This document shows positions 1 to 12,339 of a stretch of DNA of 64,000 bases, one piece after another. Below the pieces are notes generated by a model. The model was given only the letters and a program-made list of their open reading frames with translations. It was not told the DNA's origin and searched no databases. The position numbers and the translations under genes were made by a program. The first letter of the stretch is position 1, and the number at the start of each line of letters is the position of its first letter. The stretch spans positions 1 through 64,000 of the forward strand of contig VWPU01010151.1 in the NCBI GenBank assembly GCA_013398955.1, given 5' to 3'. This DNA comes from Callaeas wilsoni. Its lineage: Eukaryota > Chordata > Aves > Passeriformes > Callaeidae.

Positions 1-617
1 TCCCCCCCAGCATTTCATTCCTCCAATATCTTTTTAGTCTCTTTATTTACATTTCTTTCCTTATTTGGTGATTTCAGTCGAACTAATTTGGGCAGCTTTT
101 AGTCCTTTTCACTGCACTTCTCTTCATCTTAGTACGTTTACTTGTAGTTACTGTATTTCAAATTTCACTTCGATACAGGACTTTCTTTTATTTTTTTTTC
201 AGCATTTCATTCTCTTAATTTCTGCCCAGTCTCTTTATTTACCTTTCTTCTTGTTATTTGGGATTTAAATGGGATTAATTTGGGCGAGTATTAGTCATTT
301 TCACTGCACCTAATTTCAACTTAGTACTTTGACTTTTACTCACTCTATTTCAAATTTCGCTTCGCTGCAAAATTTTCTTTTTTTCCTCAGCATTTTATTC
401 TTCCAGTTTCTTTTCAGCCTCTTTATTTATCTTTCTTACCTAATTTGAGGATTTCAGTGGGAATACTTTGGGGTAGTTTTATTCCTTATCGCTGCACTTC
501 ATTTCATCTCATTGTATTTGGTTCTAGTCACTGCATTTCACATTTTCTGCCTTTATTATTTTGGTTTTTTATTTGACCATATCTCCTTTCCAGAGTGTTT
601 TTTCCACTTTGTCCCAC

Positions 618-657
618 GATTTCAAGATTTCAGGAAAGGGAATGAAATCTTGAAATC
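618..657. repeat. Perfect hairpin at the first inversion edge
   Basis: A 15-bp arm, GATTTCAAGATTTCA (618-632), is followed by a 10-bp spacer and its exact reverse complement (643-657). It lies where forward satellite monomers give way to inverted ones, which makes it a candidate breakpoint structure. Confidence 0.85.
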
Positions 658-1102
658 AGAGAAGAAATTAGAATAAACCCTCTGTAAATGAGGTGTATTC
701 AAAAAACTGCCTTTGACGAAAATTGGAAAGTTTGCAAATGGACTGAGTGCATCTTAATGGACTGAGATGAAATGACATGCAGTTTAAAGGACCGAAACTT
801 GCCAAATATAGTCTAGTGATATTCCAAATCAGGGAGGAAATGTAAGGAAAGAGGCAAGTTTCCATAAGTTTCCAAAATGATACTCATTCAAATCCTTAAA
901 TCACGGAACAAAGCGTCATGAATGGAGAGGAGAAGAATGTTGTTAAATTAAATGCTAAAAGATGAAAGATATAATTCTGAAGTGAAGTGAATACAATAAA
1001 TATGGATGGGTTCACATGAAATTCGGGGACATGGGCCAAAGCTTACCCAATTGATCCTCATTTAAATTGCAAGATTTCATTTCTTTTCCTGAACGGAAGA
1101 AT

Positions 1103-1126
1103 GATTTCATGACAGGACATGAAATC
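1103..1126. repeat. Short hairpin at the second inversion edge
   Basis: GATTTCATG (1103-1111) and CATGAAATC (1118-1126) are perfect inverted arms separated by 6 bp. It lies where the inverted monomers return to forward orientation. Its arm shares GATTTCA with the hairpin at 618-657. Confidence 0.7.
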
Positions 1127-1459
1127 CTTCATTTTCAATGGGTTGTAGTTTGTCCAGCTTTGATCCATTTCCCTGCACTTCATGTAGTCCCACTGCATTT
1201 TAGTGTTTTCAATTGATTTATAATTTTCTCGTGTTTTTTTAGGATTTTATTTCATCACTTCCTTCTTCTGTCTCTTCATTTGTCTTCATTCCTTGATATC
1301 AATATTTCAATCAGTATCATTTTGGCAGGCTTCTTTCCATTTCATTTATGAAATGGACACACCACTTCCCAAAGGTTCCTCTCTTCATACTTTTCTTTTT
1401 GGCACAATCCATGTTCTGGATACCTAGGCAAAAGGCTGCTTTTACTGCTCCTCCTAGGC

Positions 1460-1485
1460 TTAGGGTTACACTTAGGTTTAGGGTT
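1460..1485 (+). repeat. Degenerate interstitial telomere-like motif
   Basis: TTAGGGTT occurs at 1460-1467 and TTAGGTTTAGGGTT at 1472-1485. The vertebrate telomere unit is TTAGGG. Only about two to three imperfect units are present, so this may be a relic of an interstitial telomeric tract or chance. It sits about 115 bp past the end of the satellite array. Confidence 0.4.
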
Positions 1486-4400
1486 GAGAAAACCACAAAG
1501 CCCACAGTCCAGGGACACTGCAACTACAAAAGGCGTTCCAAGGGGAGCATTGATGAGTTTCCACCTGAGGAGGTTCCGGGCTCACATCAGAGAGGCCCCG
1601 CAGGCGCGGGGGAATCATAGCAGCCTCTCTGCCTCGCCTGAGCCGCCACCACCCCTGCTGGCTGTGGTCATCACTACACCAAGGGGGAAATCGATGAACA
1701 GGTGCGGAACTTCTGTCACTGTTTTGTTGGTGGTGGTTCTGTCTTGTTATATCTATTTTTTCTAGTAAAGAACTGTTATTACTTCTCCCATATTTTTGCC
1801 TGGAAGCTGCATAGTTTTGAAGTTATAATAATTTGGAGGGAGGGGGTCACTTTCCAGAAAGGTTCCCGCCTTCCTTGGCAGACATCTGTCTTTTAAACCA
1901 AGACAACATCTCTGTCTTCCATCCGCAGTCCACAGCAATGTTACCTGACCTGTCCATTGCTGTCCCAGCTCTCCCTGCCCAAGAAACTGATATGAAGGAA
2001 AGACGAACAGGTCCAGCAGTCAGAGAAAACGCTTCCTGACATGGCCTGGCACATGATGGGGAGGCCAGTCCAAGTCTGTTTTGGGCACATTAACTTTTTA
2101 TTGCTTATTTTCTAATTCATGCTACTTTAATTATGTATTAAAGAAAAGATATTATCCAAACTCACATACACAATTTCAATGCACTTACTTATTAGCATTC
2201 ACTTAGTAATAGAAGATTATAATTTTAAAATTTCATTTCTTATTCCACTCCTTTCCATTTAATTGCATTTCAAATACTTCCTGATCACTTCATAGTACTT
2301 TCACTTGAAGCTGAGAAAAATTATTCATGAGATTTAGCATATTATGCTGATAACTCATCATCATTCCTGACTTCAAAGGTTTAAAGAGCTTTAAAAATTT
2401 CTGGCTGCTTTTCACAACAGGATACAAAACTCCCTGGAAGGATAACATCAGCTTCTCTGGGAACAGATTAGCAGGGGCAGTTATTACCTTGTCTACATGT
2501 CAATGAACTTCAGTCTGGCCTCTTTTCATGTAAACCTGTGCAAGCCGTGATATAAAGGGGCACCTGGGTTATTTGTTTCTCAGCAATTAAGTAAAACTTG
2601 CATGCTTATAAAGATAACAATAAATTGTCAGTAGTTTTGATGACTTGCAACAAATTAATGTGGTTTTGACCCCTTTATCAGGAGTGCTGGCAGTTACACA
2701 ACTCCTATCCTTGTACTGTTTGCATGTGGCCATGCAAGCAGCTGTCAGCAAATGCTGAGCAAGACATCTATCTCTCTTAATAGAGCAAGGTGCACTGACT
2801 TCCTGACCTGCTGTGTAAGCAGTAGAACCAAAAATTTATCACCTCAGACAGATCCTGCACTAATGATTTTGGCTACAGACTTGCCTCTGCACAGCACCAC
2901 ACTATCAGGTGGATGCAGTAGCTTGGCTTAGAACTAGTTGGTTTCTAGAGAGATGTCCAACAGCCATAAATTCTGGAAGTTTTAGTTTTCCTCCAGGTGG
3001 GCTAGAAAGAAAACACCTGCATTTTGCCAGAAGCTGGTTGAAAGAAACACATTATTATAAAATGTTTCCATTGGAAAATTTGATGGTTTGCAAATAAAAT
3101 TTGTTTCAACAAATGATCTCTGCTTCTGACAGTTAACCAGCTTCTCTGTCAATGCACTGGGCAGACACTTTCTTCTTCAAGCCACTCTCCTTCCCACGTC
3201 TGTCTGCAGCCCTGGGTATTTGCTATCCTTAAAGCTCATTTTCTCACTCTCAGCTAGTTCCTCATGCACAGACACAGTCTTTATAATGTCTGGTCTCTTT
3301 TTGGTTCTCTCCTTTTAAGATGCCACCACCCTAAAATGCACCCACTGTTCAACATGCAAGCAACATCCGTAGCACGCCTAGTCATCCTTCCATAACTACT
3401 ATTAACTGCCAAGGTCACACCTTCCTCTGTAAGGAACCTGTCTTTACAGGTCTTTACAGCCATATTCACATCTGATCCCTACCTTGGCTCAATTTTGAAC
3501 ACTACAAAATCTCTGCAGGTGCCTTTTCTGGAAGCACTTCCATCTATCCCTGAGGCAGTGCCTACTCTTAGCTTTCCATAGTAGGCAACTTACTTAGGTG
3601 AAGTTTTTCTCTCCACCTGGTGCAACCAAGCTGGTCTCATATATAGGTATGGCTTTGTTCCTGATTTCCACCAGTCACCATGACCATATCTGCCCTTTCC
3701 TTTCTTCCTTCCTGCACTCCAGAAAAGCCCTTTACATACTACAACTGCTACTGCCCTGCAGCTCACTGGAAGTCTCCTACCTCAAAGCAGTAACATAAGC
3801 AGCTGTTGCCAACTCCTCAGAGGATGATAAGCGATTTCAGAGTATGAAGAAGTGTTAGTATTGATTTGGGGAGAGTGTTTTGATCTAGGGCAGAAAATTT
3901 TTAATTCTCTTCATTTGAGCTGTTTTCCTCTTCCAGCCACACAATGGTGAGAGGTCATTTGGGGATTCTGGTGAGTCCTTCAGACTGACTTATGTATAAG
4001 GCTGTGAGATGGCAGCAGCTGTGTGAAGAGCTATAGATATGCCAAAAATAACTGGCAAACTCACCAGCTCCACGTACTTGAGACGATGAGTAGACCCTGT
4101 GTGACTTCTGCTTACCCCCAAGTCCACAATCTAAAGAGAGGGGCTGAAGCAGGGCTGGAGTGCTGACTCCCATGTCCCAAAAAAGGAGGGGAATACCACA
4201 TTGCTCTGAAAGTTGTCAGAGGTGGTTTTATCAGGAAATGCTTGGTCATCATCACTTCTCATAGAGATTCACTTGCTTCACCAAAACACACCTACGTTTT
4301 TTTAGGTGAAGTTTCTCAGCTCCAGAATTAAACTTTTAATGAGGAGAGACAGAAACAGACTAGCCCATCGCAAATAGAATAATAACTAGGGCATCCAAGG

Positions 4401-6624
4401 TACAGAGGAGAATATAGAATATATATAGAGAGAATATAGAATAAGAATTTAGGGGACATCAGAAGGAAAGGAGTTAAACATGCCTTTCCTATAACCTGGA
4501 TGTGGGGCAGCACTGCATGGCAATGTATTAATTGTTTTGGAAAGCTCTCAAAGTTTTCTTTCCTCTCAAGGCAGAGGGGAAAAGTCCAAACCTGAAGGAT
4601 AAAACACCTAAAAATAAACACAGTAGAAAAAGCTACAGAGGTGTAGGTGGGGCTGTAATATTTCTTGTTTGTAAAACACTGTAATCAAAGTATTTTAGTA
4701 GATAGCATTTGCAGACAATTCACTTTAAAGCTGCTATGAGTGGCACCCATATAGATTGCATTTCTTTAATTCCTTCTTACACATTAGGATCCTTTTCTTC
4801 TTGGCATAGTCATCCTAAAATCTTCTTGAATTTGATCCCTAACCCGGACCTGAAAACACGGGAGGTTATCTGACGTCTTTGCGCCATCTACTGTCTCCCA
4901 CGGATCTTAGCAGTTAACTCACATCTTTTTTATTGCACAGAGCGCCGACTATATATTTTCATAGAAAGATCGATTCTAATTGTGTTGTCTTATTCCTGAG
5001 AAGTTATAGTGGCTCAGAGTCCCAACCCACTTTTTTTCTTTTTCATTTCTTTCTCCCTACTATTATCACAGTCAGACAGCTTATTCAGGATTTCTCTAAA
5101 TTATCTCCAACCCTTTAACAAGTCACCTCCTTTTGGTTTTAAAATTTTCCAATACTAAATTACCTCAGCTTCGAAAAAGTATGTCTTGTTTCTGATTACT
5201 TTTATCCCCAAATGTAGCTTTTTCCCCTGAGATGGAGAGGGGTCTTTTAAGAAGCCAGCACAACGGCAAGATAATATTCTTTGTCTTTTCACAAAGAGAG
5301 CCTACAGAGTAGTTTGTGAATTCCCATACTACTTCCTGGATATGAAACTATATATAATTAAATGTCTTCCTCAGAGATGACGAAAGGACTAGGATCTAAA
5401 AATGTCACCTCCAGCAGCTGGATACCAAACTCTGTGAGAGAAAGGCTCCTTGCCTGAAGGCTGGAGATCTTCAGCCGAAAGTTTCTTCGGAGGGCAATCA
5501 ATAACCATTAAAAGGAAGCCTGAGGGTACCCAAAACATTACTTTTCCAGATATGCCAATTTAATAACTATCTAAGATACTGGATATTAGGTTAAGGTGAC
5601 ATGGTCACAACAGTAACTAGTTTACCTTTAAAATTACAGCCCAGTTATACTTTAATTAAGATAAGGAAATGCTTTCTCAGTCTGAGTTCATACACTTGAT
5701 ACTTCAAGGGAAAAAAAACCAAACTAGCTTATATTCAGCTTGTTGTTTCCGGGGGAATAAAAAAAAAAAAAATTAAAAAACAAGGAAAGCTATTACTGGG
5801 CTTTCATGTAACAAAAAGACAAAAATCAGCCATTAGCACAGCCATAGGGGAGAGCACAAAAGTGCAGCTAGAGAAATAAGTTTCTGACAGTAACTATTAC
5901 CGGATGGTTAAGGAAATAATTTAAATAATGGCACAGTCAGAGAGTATTCCTTTCTCCCGTTCATACATTCATTCTTTAACAATCAGCAGCTGTGAGTTCT
6001 TGAGCTGATGGATGTACTACAACTACATTTGACAGTCACCAGTGGACCAACCCTTCATGATTTTTCCAGATCTTCTTTCATCTAGCTATGTGAACTTTAG
6101 TTTCCACAGAATCCCGTAGAAATAAGTTTCACGACTGATTTCAGTGTTGTGCAAAAAGGATTTTTCTTGTACTGTTTCTCCCCTATCATAAGCATGAAAA
6201 TATTTGCCCCTCTAATTATAATGATAATACATATCACCTTATAAAGACTTTTAGGCAAAAAGGTAACTAGAAACTCTATTTCCTAGTGTAAAACCCGCAA
6301 AGAAAATCATCCTTTGAAAAAGGATTTTTTAGAAACCTCTTTTTAAAGAGAAAAATTAATTCCTTTTTTCTTGATAAACTATATTTATCACAAATTTGCT
6401 AGTCTAAAGGATCATAGGAGGAAAGCTGCTTTCTCCCTGAGTTCACCATATGCTGCTCAGCCTTTAAGTCAGAACCAATAGTTATTGACATGTCTTAAGT
6501 AAGCATTGTTTTGTTTTTGAATTCATACCAGGATGAAAAACTTACTTTAAAACTGTGTGTACTAATGTTTTTTAGGCACTGACACTCTTTAAGTGCGCTA
6601 TGCACAACCTAATAACTGCATTTT
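1486..6624. other. Intergenic DNA, no gene seen
   Basis: The ORFs here are all under 100 codons, overlap on both strands and show no recognisable domain or codon pattern. The segment around 1515-1770 is more GC-rich than its surroundings but I do not recognise it. A 14-base A run lies at 5759-5772. The part around 2400-2900 contains MAF-like half sites (GTCAGCAAATGCTGAGC near 2744) but nothing I can name as a feature. Confidence 0.6.
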
Positions 6625-6660
6625 ACACACCAACACACACACATATAAGTATATAGATAG
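6625..6660. repeat. CA/TA microsatellite
   Basis: Alternating purine-pyrimidine tract: a CA-rich stretch passes into a TATA-rich stretch. It is short and imperfect. Confidence 0.7.
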
Positions 6661-9600
6661 AATGCAGTTAGATTTTTCCTTTTAATTTGGCAATTCTGAA
6701 ACTAATTTAAATGGAATATCATTCAATGTCCATTACTGCAAATAAAACACCATCAATTTAAGGTAAACAGGGAAGCTGCTATTCTCCTAAAAAATTGTCT
6801 TCAATAATGTCAAAGGTTTTCTTGCTATTGTTTTCGACTATTTGGGATTACATATTTTAAATGTTGGCCTTACACTTGAACACAACACACAAAGTACTTT
6901 TTTGCAACATTAATTAATGATGCCTTTACTGGTACCTAAAAAGGACTGGATAGATCTCTGATCTAAAATTTGCACAGTTCAAAAAATGATGCCACAACAC
7001 ACTAGTGGTTGAAAATATTTTATGGAGTGTATTTTATTAGAATATGGTATTTCTTGCAAAACAATTTTGTTGAATCTTGTAGTTTTTTAATAGAGAGAGA
7101 TGTATATGAAAGTGGTGCATCACATAAAACTCAGAATATTTGGGATTGACTGCTTTCTGGAACATTGTCCTGATTTCCTCCTTTAATACTGTTTAGACGT
7201 ACTGATAGATTCATTAACTTAATATATTATGTGAAATATTGTACATTTTAAGAAGCAGCTTAACTCTACCACTTCCTACCGTTAGACTATTTCCCAACTT
7301 TATTCAAGTAATATATATCAAAGTATGGCTACAAATAATGTTTAGTTTAGTATGGCATATATGGGTTTTCACCCCCGACAGAATTAACCTTGCCCTGTTA
7401 AATGATAAATGTTTGGCAAACATAGCTTTTTGTCCACTTAGCTCTCCCCAGACGTGGTGCATTCTGGTGCCGTGCCATTAGATGTCACTATGGACCGTAC
7501 AAAACAAGACCAAAGCATGAGCTAGAATCCTCCCATCTGCAAACAATAACCCCAGTTTCAAAACAGGGATGCATCCTCAAAGACTGCACCTTACCCGCGT
7601 GCCCTCTCCCGTATGTACACCTTGGCCTCCACCACCACGTTCCTCTGCAACTGCTGTGCTGACATCACAGCAGACAGTGCAAAGGAGGTCAGGCACCGTA
7701 CAGCAAAAGCCTGCTCCTCTCCTCTTTTCATTCCACGCAGGAACAATTTCCAGGGTCTGTAGTACCATGAAAAACACAGCTGCGGGGTGCCTCTTGCAGG
7801 GCCAAAGGGCCATGCTGAGCATGGAGTCTGAGTTCAGAGCAAATAAGCCACCAAATGAGATGTATGATGGATTGGATCTGAAGCCGACTGACTAACGTTC
7901 TACTGCTGCACTGGTATTTATGGCCTCTACTTCCTTTAGTCTTTTTCATTGTTTGGCTGCTTTGCAGTTTTTTCCTGACTGAGTTGTTCCCAGTGAAGCA
8001 TTGCATCAGTTTGTTGCAACTACCCCAGGGGAAGGGGGGAGTGATGGTGACCTTGATCTCTGGAGATGCAATAGCAGTGGCAAGGTGAGTAGTTCCCACA
8101 TCTGTCAGGTGGATTCTGCTGATACTGGGGGGAAAAAAAAACACTTATTGACTTCTTGTGGCAGCAGGCTTACAGTCCAACTGCAATTATGGCGTTTGTT
8201 ACATTCCCAAACTTCCAGGCTTGGACATCACTGTATTTTATGCATGAACTACAGGGAGTAGAGCTGCCATGTCATAACAGGACAAATTTTTAAGGTCACC
8301 AGTTTTCTTGCTGATGTGACTGTATTGCACACACTAGCTATGGAGTTTTGGGTGCATCTTGGAACTTCAGCCAAAGGGAAAGTACTGCTTGGGGTGAGAG
8401 TTTTGCCCATTGCCACATAGTTCCACTAATTCTAAGCAGCTCACAAGCAGCCAAAGGTGGGGCATCTTTGAAGTACCTCGTAATCTAATAATATTTGTGT
8501 CTTTTTAGGCAAAGTACCTCATATGTCACAGCAAGATAGGGTTGGATTAATTTACAAGGAAATTAAGGAAAGGATTATAAAACCATAGAGGTTATTAAAG
8601 GTTCTTCTTTCTGATGGCAAAGCCACTATTCCCTCTTAGAAACCACACTGCATACATACACAGGTGGAAAGCCAAAGGAACAGGGGTTGTGGTTATAAGA
8701 TCTGATAGTCATGTAAGTAAACTTAACTTTGAACCAGGTGAGAAACACAGCACTGTCAGGCCAAGGGCTCACATACCACAAATTACAGCCCTCATTACCC
8801 CAGAAACCAGTTACATAGAGAAGAAACTCTTATCCATGCTCCAGAGATGAGGACCCAGAGCACAAGCTCCTGGGGTCATATCACATGGCTGTGCTGTTTG
8901 AGGGGGTTCCCAGTGTGACTAAGACAAAGTGACAAGCCTGAACGCAAACACCAAGGATGCAGGAGTGCTGCAAAAATTACTGCAGTGTTCCAAGTCCAAC
9001 CTGGTTTGTAAATATTGATATCAGCATCAGGTGGGGAGTGTTCCTTGGGTAGGAGTAAAGCATTTCACACTGAGGTGGCAGAAAAACAATACCTTTTATC
9101 TTCTGACTGTCACCATCACCTCCGCCATTACAGGGGACAAGCTGCTGCTCTAAATGGTGGAAAAAGGGACTACTAAATTTTTTCTCCAGAAAACCTCCTA
9201 TAGAATTTACATGGTGTTCTTAAAGGCTCAGAGCGTTTGTCTAAGACAGTTGCTTCTCAACCTGCAAGACAGCAAAGCATGTCTTTGTCCCACCTTCATT
9301 CTCTTCAGCCATGTGAGAAAGGGAAGTGAGCATTTTCTCCTTCATTATACCTTCTTGAGTCTCAACTTCTTTTCTCATTTTCCCACATTCATCTAGGGAC
9401 AATCAGAAACATATCCCAAATCTTGTCATAGGATAACAAAGCCTGCCATCTCCTCTGCATTTCACCTTATGTGGTGGAGAGATGTCATTCATTTCAACGT
9501 TGTTTCCAAAGGACTAAAAATACAAAGACTTCCTGTTGCTACCATAATTTGATGTCCTGAGAGGGTTGGATTGTTGTCTTCTAGCCAAGGTAGATTAGCA

Positions 9601-11307
9601 ACAGAATGTGCTGATTAGCAAACCAAAAATTTACACAAAGCAAATCTAGATTTCTGAATTCTCTCTAGGAAAAGCTTTACAGTATTTGCACATGAATTTG
9701 CTTACAGGAAAGGAGATTTGAGTATCTAATTTTAAATATCCTGTTCTGTGAAGATGAAATATTTCTTTGGGTGGCCACACATGTGGAGATGATTTGGTTT
9801 CTTCCAAGTGTTTGTCCTTAATCTGTACTACAGCTGGTACATCAGTGTTATTTTACAGGTATTAAAAACATTAATCAGGGTAGCTGTTAGCTAAGGTTTC
9901 AGGCTCTAGATAACAGATGGCAGATGTTCTTCATTGTAGCAATGAGGATAGCAGCTGCCCCTGTTTCAGGAGAGAGAATGAAGAACTTGATCCACACTAG
10001 TGTTTGGAGAGAGCTGATCTTAGGGTTTCTGGCATACCTAGTGTTTAAAAAAACACTAATGTCTCACTTAAGGTCAGAAGAAGAGGGGAAAAAATATCTG
10101 CCTTGCTGCTAATATGGGTCTGGGCACTTTTGCAAGGAAAATTTCAGGGTAAGGATTTCTGTCATGTATCTATACTGTCGAGAAACAGTTATTGAAGAAG
10201 AGAAGAGGAAATTATTAGTGCAGCAGAGAAGAGGAATCTGGGAAGCAGGACTGGAATCAACCAGATTTATAATTTCAGCTCAGTAAAAGTGAAGACAAGA
10301 GTTTGTGCTCCTTGATTCTACTTTACTCATGCTGCTGCAGAAGGCATGGATGTGAGAGAGCTCTGGTGTCTCTCAGGCAGGCTTGCACAACGTTCCCAGG
10401 GGACGCTCAAGCCGAGGCATGGAGCCATGAGCTAGCGCTGCAATTACAGACTGGCTGTGCCAGAGCAGTGCTGGGGCAGAGAGGAGCTCAGGGACTCCAG
10501 CACAAGGACAGCAACACAGCCCTGCTGGGACCTGAAAGAGGACCTCTGGACACATACTGAACTAATGTAGCAGCTCACTCCAGATCTCCAGAACAGCACA
10601 GTGCTCCCATGGTTAGTGAGGACAGAAACAGCAGCAGTCTCTTGAGAGTGAAGAATGTCAGATCTGAGAGATGAAGAGCAATATTGTAAACAGGAGAAGG
10701 ACAAGCTACCAAACTCAAACCTGAGCTAAATAATTTTTGGAGGCTCAGTTAATCACTTAAGTGACTTCAGATTTCCTTTCTTTCTCTCCATGTCATTCAG
10801 GATTTCTGATAGTGTTACTCATATTTTTTCTATAATCATTCATAAATATCTAGGTCTGAAAACACTTTCGAGTATACACTGCTACTGCAAACCCCTTCTC
10901 CAAGATCCACGTTAAATTAAGGTAATGGGGCAGGCAATCAAAGCTTTGACTGCGCTCTAGAAATACCTCTCCCTTGCTGACCTAAAAGTCATGGTTGCCT
11001 TGTAGCAGTGCTATATTTTTCTGGTTCTCACATCAATGTATGTGGCAGTAACTGTGTACCAGTGCACCATGGCCTACAATGTCTTATAAACATAGCAATA
11101 ACCAAAAAACCTTTGTGAGGCGTAAATGACCCTCTGAAATTCTTTTGCCAGCTCTTTGGCACTGGTATTTGAGGAAGCACATATGCCCACACCACCAAAG
11201 CACACTTGCCACAGCCAGTGGAAAAAAGAACACTAGAAAAACCCGCAGTTGTGCTGCACCCATTCCCAACAGCAGCATGTCTGTTATCCAGAGAACTTAT
11301 TACCAAG
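6661..11307. other. Intergenic DNA, no gene seen
   Basis: This is non-coding as far as I can see. At 7569-8261 there are overlapping ORFs of 80-138 codons on both strands. The longest, on the minus strand at 7728-8144, has no motif or family signature I recognise, and it could be a decayed repeat. A perfect palindrome TCAAAGCTTTGA lies at 10938-10949. The segment 10370-10700 is locally GC-richer but unassigned. Confidence 0.55.
10938..10949. promoter_or_regulatory. Palindromic pair of TCF/LEF-like sites
   Basis: TCAAAGCTTTGA is a perfect 12-bp palindrome. Read with flanking bases it gives ATCAAAG on the + strand and GTCAAAG on the - strand, both close to the TCF/LEF core (A/T)(A/T)CAAAG. It is about 11.6 kb upstream of DACT2 exon 1. 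Binding is an inference from the motif only. Confidence 0.3.
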
Positions 11308-12339
11308 TGTATTGGATTTACATGGCAAGCTTTTGGAGGTTGGGGAGGGGGGCTATAGGAGCGGCTTCTCTGAGAGGATTTAATCTTTCCCTATATCTGA
11401 CATAGGCAATGACAACCGGATCCAAGATGGATGCACCGCTGCCCAGGGCTGAGACAATCAGAAATGGTAATTAACGCCTCTGTAGGAACATATTTAAGAA
11501 GGAGGAAAAAAATGTATCTGCAGCCAGAGAAGAGAGAGTGAAAACATGTGAAACAACTCTGCAGACACCAAGGTCAGTGCACAAGGAGGGAGAGGAGGTG
11601 CTTCAGGTGCAGAAGTAGAGATTTTCATGCAGCTCATGGTGCAGACCATAATGAGGCAGCTCTGCTTCTGCAGCCCATGGAGGTCCACAGGGCAGCAGAG
11701 ACCTACCTGCAGATATGAAGGAGCCCAAAAGAAGGCTGAGACCCCATGGGAATCCCACAATGGTGCAGGGTCCTGGTAGGACTTGTGACACCATGGGGGC
11801 CCATGCTGGAAGAGCCTGTGTCTGAAGGACCACATCCTTTATAAAGAGACCCACACTGAAGCAGTTTGTGAAGAACTGCAGCCCGTGGGAAGGATATACT
11901 TTGGAGACGCTCATAGAAGACTGTCTCCCATGTGAGGGATCCCATGCAGAAGCACGGGAAAGATGCCTCTTCCTGAGAAGGAAGTGGTGGCAGAAACAAT
12001 ATGTGACAAACTGACCATAACTCCTGTTCCCACCTCCCTGAGCTGCTGGAGGGGACGAGATAGAGAATCAGGAATAAAGCTAAGCCTGGGGAGGAAGGGG
12101 GTTGAGGGGAATGTATTTGTAAGATTTGTTGGACTTCTGATTGTCCTAATTTGATTTTGATTAGTAAAAGATTAATTTCCTCAGTTCGAGTCTGTTTCGA
12201 CAGTAAGTGGTGAGTGATCTCTCCCTGTCCTTATCCCAGCTCAAGAGCCTTCCATTATAGTTTCTTTCCCCTGTCCATCTGAGAAGCGGAGACAAGCTCT
12301 GGTGGGCACCTGGCATCCAGACAGGGTCAAACCTCCACA
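11308..12339 (+). mobile_element. Solo LTR of an avian endogenous retrovirus
   Basis: The segment begins TGTATTGGATTTACATGGCA and ends ...CCTCCACA, fitting TG...CA LTR ends. It contains blocks I recognise from a common avian LTR family: GACACCAAGGTCAGTG near 11566, diverged repeats of 'gcagcccatgg/gcagcccgtgg' in the middle, GTGAGTGATCTCTCCCTGTC near 12211, and TGGTGGGCACCTGGCATCCA near 12300. A TATA-like CATATTTAAGAAGG lies near 11489 and AATAAA near 12072. This order supports + orientation. No gag/pol/env-like reading frame is next to it, so it looks like a solo LTR. The flanking pentamers (CCAAG, TCAGG) do not match well, so boundaries may be off by some bases. The ORFs of 98-113 codons on the minus strand are shadows of this repeat. 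The ERVL-like class assignment is tentative. Confidence 0.75.

Larger units (their letters stand above)
1..1345. repeat. ~190-bp satellite-like tandem array with an inverted central segment
   Basis: Three head-to-tail monomers start at the shared motif AGCATTTCATTC/AGCATTTTATTC at 9, 201 and 389, so the periods are 192 and 188 bp. They share blocks such as CTCTTTATTTA, a 'gggattaatttggg'-like block and 'ttcactgcact'. At about 643-1111 the same blocks appear reverse-complemented (for example GACTGAGATGAAATGACATGCAG near 764 and GAAGTGAAGTGAATACA near 979), as roughly two diverged monomers. A further forward monomer occupies about 1130-1345. The forward strand is T-rich and the inverted part A-rich. 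Copies are clearly diverged, so the array is old. Zebra finch and other birds have ~190-bp satellites, but I cannot confirm homology. Apparent ORFs here are not credible genes. Confidence 0.75.

Noticed and set aside
7569..8261. Overlapping ORFs on both strands (up to 138 codons)
   Set aside because: No recognisable protein family and both strands open, which fits chance or a decayed repeat.
11494..11999. Minus-strand ORFs of 98-113 codons
   Set aside because: They lie antisense inside the solo LTR repeat.
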